From Galeruca laticollis (Eukaryota; Arthropoda; Insecta; Coleoptera; Chrysomelidae): a DNA stretch of 64,000 nt. Made by a program: the position numbers and the translations under genes. The stretch is from NCBI GenBank assembly GCA_963921935.1, contig OY998175.1, positions 290,044,246-290,108,245 of the forward strand. Direction: 5' to 3'. Of the stretch, positions 30,901 through 41,626 are shown piece by piece; position 1 is the first letter of the stretch, and the number at the start of each line of letters is the position of its first letter. Under the pieces are notes generated by a model. That model worked only from the letters and a program-made list of their open reading frames with translations, did not search any database and had not been told where the DNA came from.

Positions 30901-31668
30901 GAAAACTTAAGAGAATGTAGGACATCTTCTGTTTGTGATGTAAAACTTTTCCAGTCAGCATTGTTTAGTCGCCAGAAAGTCCTGGTTGAGATTTTTGGGT
31001 TTTGAGAGGCAATGGAAGATATGACGATAGGGAAATGATTACTATCATGTAAATCATCGACAGTACGCCAAGTTAATGTGGGAGCTAATTTAGGATCGCA
31101 TAGACTGAGATCTATGGCGGAGAAAGAACCAGAGGAGAAGTTAAGGTGTGTATTGGATCCTGTATTTAGTAGGCACGCATTTGTACAGTTTAATACATTT
31201 TCCACTATTTTACCCTTACCATACGTTGAGTTGGATCCCCACAAGTTATTATGCGCATTGAAATCTCCTACTAGAATGTAGGGATGAGGTAGTTGAAAAA
31301 TGAGGTTTGCTAGTTCTTCTTCTTTTAGACAATGGTTTGGGGGAATGTATATACTGCACACATTTGATTTATTCGGGAGCCATATGGATACAGCAACAGC
31401 TTCAAGGTCGGTATTTAGGGGTAGAAGGGATGAAAAATATGTCGTTAGAAACGAAAATCGAAGTACCGCCACTGGCTCTATTGCAATTATTGCGTATGTG
31501 ATGGTAGCCTTCAAAGTTTTTTAGGTGGGGAAGTTTCGAGATTGTGGCATTTGTTTCTTGGAGACACAGGATTTGAGTGTTCTCATTGGATATGAGCTGT
31601 TGGATTCTTTCCAGGCGAGGAAAAAATCCATCACAATTCCATTGGATTAGCTTGAAGATTATTATTGT
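27977..31668 (-). pseudogene. LINE ORF2 copy 1: EN-RT-RNase H, two frameshifts
   Basis: The protein starts near 31650 (LIQWNCDGFFPRLERIQ, then LCLQETNAT with the catalytic Glu). After a frameshift near 31460 it continues in an 1,100-codon frame: YILVGDFNAHNNLWGS and SNHFPIVI (endonuclease), AAGPDDLPYIFLKKL, SYRPISLTCTMCKVMEK, GFRRHRSTKDNL, TFDIEGAFDTIHR, QGSVLSPRLFNLVTND, YADDLLLYCHG (RT, YADD near 29650), then LYTDASKNETGVGCA, TGELYSIL, CTDSLASIHSI and SHIGIMGNELADQL (RNase H). Near 28385 a second frameshift moves the Cys-His tail (CSTCNCIYTVEHIILECQQY) into another frame that ends at 27977. All catalytic motifs are intact, but the frame is broken at both ends. Confidence 0.9.
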
Positions 31669-31720
31669 ATATAGTGATATTGTTAATATGGACTGATGGT
31701 TCTAACGAGTTCTGTGCTAA

Positions 31721-33085
31721 TTAAGAGATGGGATTATTTGACTCTTCGTCAGTTTGGGTTTCTGATGTGTAGCTCTTATCGTCAGACGAATCTTCAGGGT
31801 TTAGTTGATGTTTTATTTTTTTCTGTAATCTAGTCAACCGATTTTTAAGAGACCGTTCTTTGGTTATGTTGTACATAAGAGTTAAGTCATTTAGTAGACC
31901 TTGTATATTTGCTGTGAAAGAGAGAGCTTCGTTCAATGGGTCTGACAAGCCAAATGAGTTTTCTAGGAAGGCGGTGAGTTGTGTTTCAGTCAGTGTAAGG
32001 TGAGTAGAATTGTTTTTGCATAGCTCTTGTATAGTAGAGTAAGTAGTGGGTGTGAGTTTAAAGTCCTCTTTTCCGGTCGTTTTGGGTTTTTTCTTATGCT
32101 GTTTGATTGAGTTTTGAGGTATTGTGTATGAAGGAGGGAACATCTGGTTGTCGGTCGGAGTATCTATCGGTGATAGCTGAGAGGGAGTTTCAAGGTTGCT
32201 ATCCGTAGATAGACCTCTCTTTTGTCCTTGAATTACAGGTAAATTGACCTGCTCGATAAGTGGCAGATTGGGTTGATCATCTTCGACAGGTATACTCTGA
32301 GTGTTAGATACAGAAAGATTGTCAGAGTGTGTAGTAGTTGTTTGTACTATAGGAGATGGGGGAGGTGGATTTTGAATTTCAGCGTTAGGTGGATTGGTGC
32401 AAGAATCGGCGGTGTGTCCAGGGAGTTTACATAAGAAACATTCCAGTTTATCCGTGGACACGAAAATTCTGTAAGGAGTATTATCGAAAGTAATTAAAAG
32501 GGATGTTTGGAGAGTGAAGTTGTCGTTTTCTGGTATAATATATGTTATTCTGCGAAAACTCATGATATGAGAATAATTATCGTCCGGTACGCCACATTTC
32601 ACGAATGAAACGGGAGAGGCTAGCTGTAGGCCGATGTCTTTTAGAGCTTTTTCTATAAGAGAGTGAGGGATAGTGGGAGAGACGTTGGAAATCAGAATTC
32701 GTTTGGCAGGTGTGATAAGCCTTCGAATAGGTATATTGTTAGATTTAATATATATACTATCGTGTTCATTAAGAAGTCTATCGACAACAGCAGTAGAGCT
32801 TAAATAGATGCATATGCGGTTGTTTGAGATTCTAGAGGCAAATGTTACATTTTTGGGGGTTACAATTTCTCCTACGGCTTTTATATACTCAAAGAGAGTG
32901 GTATTGGTTATGGCGTGCATGATAATTGCTAGTTCTCTTTTAGGGAAGGTTGGTGGGGGAGGTTTTGTTTGTGCAGCCGCAACATACGACTTTGTAACAT
33001 TAGGTGAATTATGGGGAGAAGAGTTTGAAGTAGATTGGGATTGATGAATATTCATCTTGTAAGTGGCCCTGGATACCAAAGCCAA
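31721..33085 (-). CDS. LINE ORF1 copy 1: gag-like nucleic-acid-binding protein
   Basis: A 454-codon open frame. The N-terminus is low in complexity and rich in Ser, Gln and Pro (NIHQSQSTSNSSPHNSP). An RRM-like gag core follows, including RILISNVSPTIPHSLIEKAL and YSHIMSFRRITYIIPE. A single CCHC knuckle CFLCKLPGHTADSC (C-x2-C-x4-H-x4-C) comes next, then a Pro/Thr-rich middle and a charged C-terminus (KKIKHQLNPEDSSDDK). This is the layout of ORF1 proteins in I/jockey-type LINEs, which coat element RNA. The second in-frame Met (MNIHQ, 10 codons in) is an alternative start. ORF1 looks intact while the neighbouring ORF2 is broken. Confidence 0.85.
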   Translation of the reverse strand: MALVSRATYKMNIHQSQSTSNSSPHNSPNVTKSYVAAAQTKPPPPTFPKRELAIIMHAITNTTLFEYIKAVGEIVTPKNVTFASRISNNRICIYLSSTAVVDRLLNEHDSIYIKSNNIPIRRLITPAKRILISNVSPTIPHSLIEKALKDIGLQLASPVSFVKCGVPDDNYSHIMSFRRITYIIPENDNFTLQTSLLITFDNTPYRIFVSTDKLECFLCKLPGHTADSCTNPPNAEIQNPPPPSPIVQTTTTHSDNLSVSNTQSIPVEDDQPNLPLIEQVNLPVIQGQKRGLSTDSNLETPSQLSPIDTPTDNQMFPPSYTIPQNSIKQHKKKPKTTGKEDFKLTPTTYSTIQELCKNNSTHLTLTETQLTAFLENSFGLSDPLNEALSFTANIQGLLNDLTLMYNITKERSLKNRLTRLQKKIKHQLNPEDSSDDKSYTSETQTDEESNNPIS

Positions 33086-33898
33086 TACAAATGAAAAGGA
33101 GAGACAGGAGTCCCTAATGGATCCCTGAAAATATTTGGTAGGAAGAAACAGTTACCTGACTTGATGTTACGCCACTGATGAAAATAAAATGTCTTCACTT
33201 CTTAAAACTCAATTGTTTATAGCATCGATCACAAGAATTGGAAAAAAATCACATGATGATTGTTAATTATTTACTACTTTCAACGATACACCGAAAAAAA
33301 AACTCGTATTTTGGTTTGAATTTAATGAGGTATAATTACCGATAAGCGATGTTTACTCGTTGGCTACCAGCATAGGAATCGAACATCCAATATTGTTATT
33401 GATAGTATATCATTGTATTTAATTGTACTTTATAGGTTTAAATGTGTTAAACCGGGAATTTCTTGAAATTTCAGGAACACCATCACACACACTCCTCGCT
33501 TCTTGACACCAGCTTCCCTTCTTATTTAAGCGTCCCTTCGATTCTCTACTTTTTTCAACAAACAGTCTTTTGTTCTTTTTCAGGTCACTATTTCAAAGTT
33601 TATTTATTGATTCACAATTTGTTCTGTCATATTTTATAACCAATAAGATATGGTTTTTTGCAATCAGATAATTGAAACTTCTATCACTTATTAAAAAATT
33701 TCATACATACACTCTCTTACATAATTAGTTCATTTATAGAGTTCCTATGAGTTTTTTCACCATACAACTAAATTAAAATTGGTTATACATAGATACATTT
33801 AAATGGTACAACATCCAATATTTTTTTTTTATTGCAATTAACGTGCTCGGCTACAAAGGCCACTCGCACAGGTACAGTATAAGTATACAATAAATATA

Positions 33899-36800
33899 TT
33901 ATATTTTGTGGTATAGCTGTACGTCTTTCAGGAACTGGAGAACGGAGGGGACATTATCTGGATTTCCGAGTACCTCTTGGAGACTTCCTTTGAGGTTGAG
34001 CTGTTGTCTTCTAGTTGTGTACTGTTGGCATTCTAGAATAATGTGTTCAACGGTGTAGATGCAGTTACAGGTTGAACAGAATGGCCGAATGTTGGATGAC
34101 ATAAGGTAGCCATGAGTGAATCTAGTGTGACCGATTCTTAGTCTTCTCAGCACCGCTTGGTCTTGTCTTGAGAGATTTGAAGCTCCAATATAGTAAGGAT
34201 GGCTTAATGAAGGTTGAATTTTTTGCAATTTTGTCGGGATGGAGTTCCAATGATTTTGCCATAGAGATTTGATTCTTATGCTTGATGACTTGCTTGAGAT
34301 CGGATGCAATTTGGATGTTATGTGCGTAATAGTTTAAAGTTGTGGCCCTTTTATCTAGTTGATCAGCTAGTTCGTTTCCCATTATACCAATGTGAGATGG
34401 TGTCCATAGAATGGTAACTGTTATATTTTGGGAAAAGGAGAGTTGGTAGGAGTCGTGGATATTCTGTACAAGAGGATGGTCACTGTATATATCTTTAATG
34501 GAGTGTATAGATGCAAGTGAGTCTGTACATATGCAGACATTTTTATTGGGAGGGGAAATATGTTTGAAGGCCTGAAGTATACTATAGAGTTCGCCGGTAT
34601 GTACAGTACAAGTTGATGATATTGTGGAAGAGAAGATTGGAGAATCTAATGTTGTTACAGCACAACCGACTCCTGTTTCATTTTTCGAGGCATCAGTATA
34701 TAGTACTAAATCGTAGTCATTTCGGTATATTATATCCAGAAAAGTTTGTTTAATTAGATCGTTTGGTGTTTCATTTTTATTCAGAGTTGTGAGAGATGTG
34801 TTGATATGAGGAATGTTTTTCGTCCATGGGGGCATTAGGGGAAGAGGTAGAGGAAATGTTTGAGAAATATCAATTTTGATTGGCATTGTTTTTAGTAGTG
34901 AAGGTAAGGGTATTATTGTTGAGGATGTTGAGGTATTCTGTAAGCTATTATCGGTAAACAAGCTGTATACTGGGTTAAGGGGATTGGAAGATACCGAGAT
35001 AATATAGTTAAGTAATAAATGTTGACGTCTTATCCATAGAGGAGGTTCATTTGCTTCGCAGTAGAGACTTTCTACCGGGCTAGACCTGAACGCCCCCAGA
35101 CACAGGCGAAGAGCTGTATTATGTATCGAGTTCAAGACATTGATATGTGATTTAGATGCAGATATATATACGAAGCAGCCATAGTCTAATTTAGATCGAA
35201 TAAGGGATCTGTATATTTTTAGGAGAGAAGTTTCGTCAGCGCCCCAATGGAAGTGAGAGAGGGTTTTTATGATGTTTAGTCGTCTGTATCCTTCGCTCTT
35301 AGTATCTAGAATATGTTTTTTCCAATTGAGACGGGAGTCAAATATCATACCCAATATTTTGCAGTGATTTACAACCTGAAGGGGGACGTTGTTGATTATA
35401 ATATTAGGGGTAGAGTTTATTGAAGACTTACTAAAATTGATGACTTTGGATTTTGTTGGGGATAAAGAGAGTCCCAATAATTTTATCTTGTTGGACAGGG
35501 AGTTTACCGCGGATTGAATTATAGAGGAGGTAGTGGACACTGACTGACCGTGGCAATATAATAATAAGTCATCGGCATACATCGTGCATCTAACAGGAGC
35601 AGAGAAGTTAGAACAAAGATCATTTGTTACGAGGTTGAAGAGTCTGGGACTGAGTACCGAGCCTTGGTGTAATCCGTCGGTTTGATTGAATGTTGAGGAA
35701 AGGATACCATTAACAGATACTTTGAAGGATCTAAGCGATAAAAAGTTTTTGATAAAAAAGAATATATTTCCATTAATATTGTGATAGGATAATTTCTCAA
35801 GTATGACATTTCTGTGTATTGTATCGAATGCACCTTCTATATCAAATGTAGCAAGTATAGTTTGTTGTTTTTTGTTTAGAGCGGTGGAGATATGAGTTTG
35901 CAACGTTATCAAATTGTCCTTTGTTGACCTGTGCCGCCGAAATCCAGATTGGTCTTCTGATAAAATGTTGTGTTTTTCTAAATACCATATCAATCTTTTA
36001 TTGATCATTTTTTCCATGACTTTGCACATTGTACAGGTTAATGAGATGGGCCTATAGGACTTGGGGGAGGTTGTCGGCTGATCAGGTTTTTTCAAGGGAA
36101 TTATGACGGATAGTCGCCAGAGGCTTGGAAACATGTTAGAGGTCCATATTAAGTTGAACAGTTCTAAAAGTTTGAGTTGACCTAAGAAATCAAGTTTTTT
36201 AAGGAAAATATATGGCAGGTCATCAGGACCAGCAGCGGAATTTTTGCACGATTTTAACGCAGTAATAAGTTCCTGGTGAGAGAAAGGTAGGTTGAGTGAG
36301 TCTATATCTTGATTTGATGGAATTGGGCATGATAAAGAGTTATTAGTATAAGTATTTGCAATGTTTGGGTGTAGCCTACTTCGGAATTTGTCTTCGAAAT
36401 TTTCAGCTATGATCTTCGCTATTTCATGGTCATTATTTATTACCGCATCATTTGAAACAAGATGGGGAATTCCATTATTGGTTTTGTTTCCCTGTATACC
36501 TCTGATCTTTTTCCATACTTGACTGGGATTTGTGTTTTCGCTTATTGTCGAAACATAGTTTTTCCAGGAGGATTTTTTGCTTTGTTTGATAATGAATTTA
36601 GATTTTGCTCTGGCTTTTTTGAGATTGATGAGATTTTCAGGGGTATTGTTTTGTCGGAACAGTTTTAATGCTATGTTTTGTTGTTGTACAGCGTCTTTGC
36701 AAGAGGAATTCCACCAAGGAATACTTTTCTTAGGATGGGATATATTAGTTTTACCTACATGTAATTCAGCAGCTGACAAAATAGAATTTGAGAATATTGC

Positions 36801-37590
36801 GATATTATCATCAACGCTTTCGGAAAACTTAAGAGAATGTAGGACATCTTCTGTTTGTGATGTAAAACTTTTCCAGTCAGCATTGTTTAGTCGCCAGAAA
36901 GTCCTGGTTGAGATTTTTGGGTTTTGAGAGGCAATGGAAGATATGACGATAGGGAAATGATTACTATCATGTAAATCATCGACAGTACGCCAAGTTAATG
37001 TGGGAGCTAATTTAGGATCGCATAGACTGAGATCTATGGCGGAGAAAGAACCAGAGGAGAAGTTAAGGTGTGTATTGGATCCTGTATTTAGTAGGCACGC
37101 ATTTGTACAGTTTAATACATTTTCCACTATTTTACCCTTACCATACGTTGAGTTGGATCCCCACAAGTTATTATGCGCATTGAAATCTCCTACTAGAATG
37201 TAGGGATGAGGTAGTTGAAAAATGAGGTTTGCTAGTTCTTCTTCTTTTAGACAATGGTTTGGGGGAATGTATATACTGCACACATTTGATTTATTCGGGA
37301 GCCATATGGATACAGCAACAGCTTCAAGGTCGGTATTTAGGGGTAGAAGGGATGAAAAATATGTCGTTAGAAACGAAAATCGAAGTACCGCCACTGGCTC
37401 TATTGCAATTATTGCGTATGTGATGGTAGCCTTCAAAGTTTTTTAGGTGGGGAAGTTTCGAGATTGTGGCATTTGTTTCTTGGAGACACAGGATTTGAGT
37501 GTTCTCATTGGATATGAGCTGTTGGATTCTTTCCAGGCGAGGAAAAAATCCATCACAATTCCATTGGATTAGCTTGAAGATTATTATTGT
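33899..37590 (-). pseudogene. LINE ORF2 copy 2
   Basis: Identical to copy 1 in every segment compared except one Val-to-Ile change in KKS(V/I)PWWN (position 36722). It carries the same two frameshifts near 37380 and 34307, so the element was already dead when it was duplicated. Confidence 0.9.
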
Positions 37591-37642
37591 ATATAGTGAT
37601 ATTGTTAATATGGACTGATGGTTCTAACGAGTTCTGTGCTAA

Positions 37643-39007
37643 TTAAGAGATGGGATTATTTGACTCTTCGTCAGTTTGGGTTTCTGATGTGTAGCTCTTA
37701 TCGTCAGACGAATCTTCAGGGTTTAGTTGATGTTTTATTTTTTTCTGTAATCTAGTCAACCGATTTTTAAGAGACCGTTCTTTGGTTATGTTGTACATAA
37801 GAGTTAAGTCATTTAGTAGACCTTGTATATTTGCTGTGAAAGAGAGAGCTTCGTTCAATGGGTCTGACAAGCCAAATGAGTTTTCTAGGAAGGCGGTGAG
37901 TTGTGTTTCAGTCAGTGTAAGGTGAGTAGAATTGTTTTTGCATAGCTCTTGTATAGTAGAGTAAGTAGTGGGTGTGAGTTTAAAGTCCTCTTTTCCGGTC
38001 GTTTTGGGTTTTTTCTTATGCTGTTTGATTGAGTTTTGAGGTATTGTGTATGAAGGAGGGAACATCTGGTTGTCGGTCGGAGTATCTATCGGTGATAGCT
38101 GAGAGGGAGTTTCAAGGTTGCTATCCGTAGATAGACCTCTCTTTTGTCCTTGAATTACAGGTAAATTGACCTGCTCGATAAGTGGCAGATTGGGTTGATC
38201 ATCTTCGACAGGTATACTCTGAGTGTTAGATACAGAAAGATTGTCAGAGTGTGTAGTAGTTGTTTGTACTATAGGAGATGGGGGAGGTGGATTTTGAATT
38301 TCAGCGTTAGGTGGATTGGTGCAAGAATCGGCGGTGTGTCCAGGGAGTTTACATAAGAAACATTCCAGTTTATCCGTGGACACGAAAATTCTGTAAGGAG
38401 TATTATCGAAAGTAATTAAAAGGGATGTTTGGAGAGTGAAGTTGTCGTTTTCTGGTATAATATATGTTATTCTGCGAAAACTCATGATATGAGAATAATT
38501 ATCGTCCGGTACGCCACATTTCACGAATGAAACGGGAGAGGCTAGCTGTAGGCCGATGTCTTTTAGAGCTTTTTCTATAAGAGAGTGAGGGATAGTGGGA
38601 GAGACGTTGGAAATCAGAATTCGTTTGGCAGGTGTGATAAGCCTTCGAATAGGTATATTGTTAGATTTAATATATATACTATCGTGTTCATTAAGAAGTC
38701 TATCGACAACAGCAGTAGAGCTTAAATAGATGCATATGCGGTTGTTTGAGATTCTAGAGGCAAATGTTACATTTTTGGGGGTTACAATTTCTCCTACGGC
38801 TTTTATATACTCAAAGAGAGTGGTATTGGTTATGGCGTGCATGATAATTGCTAGTTCTCTTTTAGGGAAGGTTGGTGGGGGAGGTTTTGTTTGTGCAGCC
38901 GCAACATACGACTTTGTAACATTAGGTGAATTATGGGGAGAAGAGTTTGAAGTAGATTGGGATTGATGAATATTCATCTTGTAAGTGGCCCTGGATACCA
39001 AAGCCAA
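37643..39007 (-). CDS. LINE ORF1 copy 2
   Basis: A 454-codon gag-like protein with one CCHC knuckle. Its translation is identical to that of copy 1 at 31721-33085. Confidence 0.85.
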   Translation of the reverse strand: MALVSRATYKMNIHQSQSTSNSSPHNSPNVTKSYVAAAQTKPPPPTFPKRELAIIMHAITNTTLFEYIKAVGEIVTPKNVTFASRISNNRICIYLSSTAVVDRLLNEHDSIYIKSNNIPIRRLITPAKRILISNVSPTIPHSLIEKALKDIGLQLASPVSFVKCGVPDDNYSHIMSFRRITYIIPENDNFTLQTSLLITFDNTPYRIFVSTDKLECFLCKLPGHTADSCTNPPNAEIQNPPPPSPIVQTTTTHSDNLSVSNTQSIPVEDDQPNLPLIEQVNLPVIQGQKRGLSTDSNLETPSQLSPIDTPTDNQMFPPSYTIPQNSIKQHKKKPKTTGKEDFKLTPTTYSTIQELCKNNSTHLTLTETQLTAFLENSFGLSDPLNEALSFTANIQGLLNDLTLMYNITKERSLKNRLTRLQKKIKHQLNPEDSSDDKSYTSETQTDEESNNPIS

Positions 39008-39316
39008 TACAAATGAAAAGGAGAGACAGGAGTCCCTAATGGATCCCTGAAAATATTTGGTAGGAAGAAACAGTTACCTGACTTGATGTTACGCCACTGA
39101 TGAAAATAAAATGTCTTCACTTCTTAAAACTCAATTGTTTATAGCATCGATCACAAGAATTGGAAAAAAATCACATGATGATTGTTAATTATTTACTACT
39201 TTCAACGATACACCGAAAAAAAAACTCGTATTTTGGTTTGAATTTAATGAGGTATAATTACCGATAAGCGATGTTTACTCGTTGGCTACCAGCATAGGAA
39301 TCGAACATCCAATATT

Positions 39317-39949
39317 GTTATTGATAGTATATCATTTTTACACTCATATTCATTATAAATATAAATTATCTTATGTTATTTGTCTAAACTCTTTGCATTA
39401 TATTATTTATAATAAACTTTAACAAATTTCTATTTATTGATTCAACGTTTATTTTATTTACCATATATCATTTGTATATATGTCATTATTTGTTTATCGA
39501 TGAAAATCTATTGAATTCTATTCTATTCAATATTTGTATTTGTTTTTTATTCTTAAATTAGTGATTATGATGAATTATCTATAATAATATTTGTATTCTA
39601 ATGTAACTACTTATATCTAATATTCTCTTGACTTGACTATATAATTGTTTCTTTTTAGGTGAACAGCTGGTTATGGTATGGAAATTATTCTTCGTCTCAG
39701 GCAACTTTATTTACATCATTACATTGGTTAGGCAATCTCTATATTTTGTATTATTATTGAGGTAATTCTTTATTTATTATATTGTTATAGGCTATTATTT
39801 AATATATCTTTATTTGATATGTTGTTTAAATTAAGAAAAGTGTTTCCTTTTTACTTATTTCCTTAAATTATATTATTTTCATATATTTTAATACTAGCAA
39901 CATATTTTAATAGTACTAATTCTCTTACGATCTATGATATCTGGTTCAA
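39317..39949. repeat. Dispersed block A, right part
   Basis: Continues block A after the LINE and matches 44034-44667 of block B closely. It includes a splice-site-like segment: TTTCTTTTTAG at about 39649-39659, GTGAACAGCTGGTTATGG and, about 105 bp later, GAGGTAATTC. Homology with B ends at GATATCTGGTTCAA, where B enters (TA)n. Confidence 0.8.
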
Positions 39950-40469
39950 TTCCCCTCAAATTTAAATTTAAATGATATCCATACCCTTGATATTTATTTA
40001 AATTTCAATTTTCTTATTATAAATGATTGATTTTATTTTATTCAAAAAAAAATTTAACAATTTTATGGCATAATCTTACTTTCTTTAACTTTGTTTCTCA
40101 AATATTTGTTCACATATTTTCTACTACAACCTATTTCTTTCAATAACTGTCTCCTAATTCTTTCCTTAAAATACACTTGATTAGGATCAATGTCAAATTA
40201 TATTTTTAATATTACTTCATATAATACTTCTCTGTTATCATTTCTTACTAACATCCACTTATATATCAACTTATTTCTTTGTAATTACATTATACTTCTA
40301 TATACTCCTCATATCATATTTCTTTTCAATATTCATTATTCAATATAATTAATTATTTCTTAAATTCATATATATCAATATCAACTTCCTTATTCCTTCC
40401 TGTATTTTCAAGTAATCTATAAGATTCTAATTGACATTAAACATTACCTCCTATATTTTTAATCAATAT
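39950..40469. other. AT-rich spacer, nothing recognised
   Basis: No ORF or repeat identified. Confidence 0.4.
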
Positions 40470-41048
40470 CATTCATTATTAGAAATGCCTGTGGATATGG
40501 TGTACACACTAGATGCAAATTGAGTGAATGAAAACGACGAATACTCAGTGTGTATTAGTTTATTACTTTCAGGCTAAGCGCTTTCGGCTGTTAAGCCATT
40601 ATCAAAGCCGTCGTCATTTAAAAAAGTAGTTGTCAAAGCCATCAAGTTGATCAAAAACAATACTCAAGATAGAACCATCGTTATGATTGAGTCATTCGAA
40701 TAAAAACATTAAAATACCCTATTGTAAGGGTGTAAAATTATATTCACATGATGTAAATTCACTCAAAATTGAAAAACTCAATTTTAATTTTGAGTGAATT
40801 TACATCATGTGAATATAATTTTACACCCTTACAATAGGGTATTTTAATGTTTTTATTCGAATGACTCAATCATCACGATGGTTCTATCTTGAGTATTGTT
40901 TTTGATCAACTTGATGGCTTTGACAAATACTTTTTTAAATGACGACGGCTTTGATAATGGCTTAACAGCCGAAAGCGCTTAGCCTGAAAGTAATAAACTA
41001 ATACACACTGAGTATTCGTCGTTTTCATTCACTCAACATTCATTATTA
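40470..41048. mobile_element. Foldback element, 251-bp arms, 12-bp target duplication
   Basis: Arms 40520-40770 and 40786-41036 are nearly perfect reverse complements with a 15-bp spacer. CATTCATTATTA occurs at 40470-40481 and 41037-41048. Between the left copy and the left arm is an unpaired 38 bp. The arms contain GCTAAGCGCTTTCGGCTGTT and its complement, which on one strand reads GATAATGGCTTAACAGCCGA followed by AAGCG. That resembles the stem II and GAAA part of PLE-type hammerhead motifs, but with C3 and G8 of the core changed. No ORF. Confidence 0.8.
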
Positions 41049-41626
41049 TCCTTTCCTATCCTTTATTACTTACATCTTATTTCCTTATTTAAAAAATGTG
41101 AACTTCTATTTGATACTTGAGTTATTCTTATTTTATCCCCTCTATCCTATATTCTTTAATAGTTTCATTCTATGTAAACCAGTATCTCTCATAAATTGTT
41201 TCCTTTATTTGCTATATATATTGATTTGCCATACTCAAATTTTTTTAAAATTTTTTAATTATAAGTTTTACCTAATAAATTTTTCTTTATATTATATTAT
41301 ATTAATTTTTTTTTAGGTTCTGAAGAAACAAACGTGATGAATTTAATTGGATCACCAGCTGCCAAATGGAAAACAAAACTCTGTCTAATATCTACTTTAT
41401 CTTTGTACACTACCTAATATTAAATTTTAAATCTATCCTTATGACTATCATTTCCTTTTTTCAAGTATTATTCGTAACATAACATATATACATTCTTTAG
41501 CATTGGGTTACTCATTACTAATAAATTCTATGTACATTCTTTATTTCGACTTAATTTCTGTATCCTTCCCCTTTTCCATTGAATTGCATTTTCGTCTCCA
41601 AATTTTATTCCTGTTCTCAAGTCATA
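41049..41626. other. AT-rich spacer with a possible splice acceptor
   Basis: TTTTTTTTAG followed by GTTCTGAAGAAACAAACGTG near 41317 resembles a 3' splice site, like those in block A's right part. Nothing else is identifiable. Confidence 0.3.

Larger units (their letters stand above)
27888..33394 (-). mobile_element. RNase H-bearing LINE, copy 1, with 13-bp target duplications
   Basis: AACATCCAATATT at 27888-27900 and 33382-33394 flanks a 5,481-bp minus-strand element (27901-33381). It has a short T-run (poly-A on its own strand) at the 3' end, ORF2, ORF1 and about 300 bp of 5' UTR. An APE endonuclease plus an RNase H domain points to the I/LOA/R1-type group of LINEs. Block B at 44021-44033 (AACATTCAATATT) is the corresponding empty site. 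Confidence 0.9.
33810..39316 (-). mobile_element. RNase H-bearing LINE, copy 2
   Basis: The same element and the same 13-bp flanks (33810-33822 and 39304-39316), displaced by exactly 5,922 bp. Because the flanking host sequence is duplicated too, this copy arose by segmental tandem duplication, not by a second retrotransposition. Confidence 0.95.
27493..39336. repeat. Exact tandem duplication, 2 x 5,922 bp
   Basis: Unit 1 is 27493-33414 and unit 2 is 33415-39336. Each holds the right part of block A's left flank, a whole LINE with both target duplications, and a short right flank. The junction joins ...ATATCATT to GTATTTAA.. at an ATT microhomology. The only differences I noticed are 27502 A versus 33424 T and 30800 C versus 36722 T. 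Confidence 0.95.

Noticed and set aside
30540..31524. Plus-strand ORFs opposite LINE ORF2 (repeated at 36462-37446)
   Set aside because: Antisense shadows of a strongly supported minus-strand coding region; no independent motifs.
33361..33395. tRNA B-box-like GTTCGATTCC at the LINE 5' end (minus strand)
   Set aside because: The match straddles the target duplication and the element start, has no A box at the right distance and no cloverleaf; it is coincidental.
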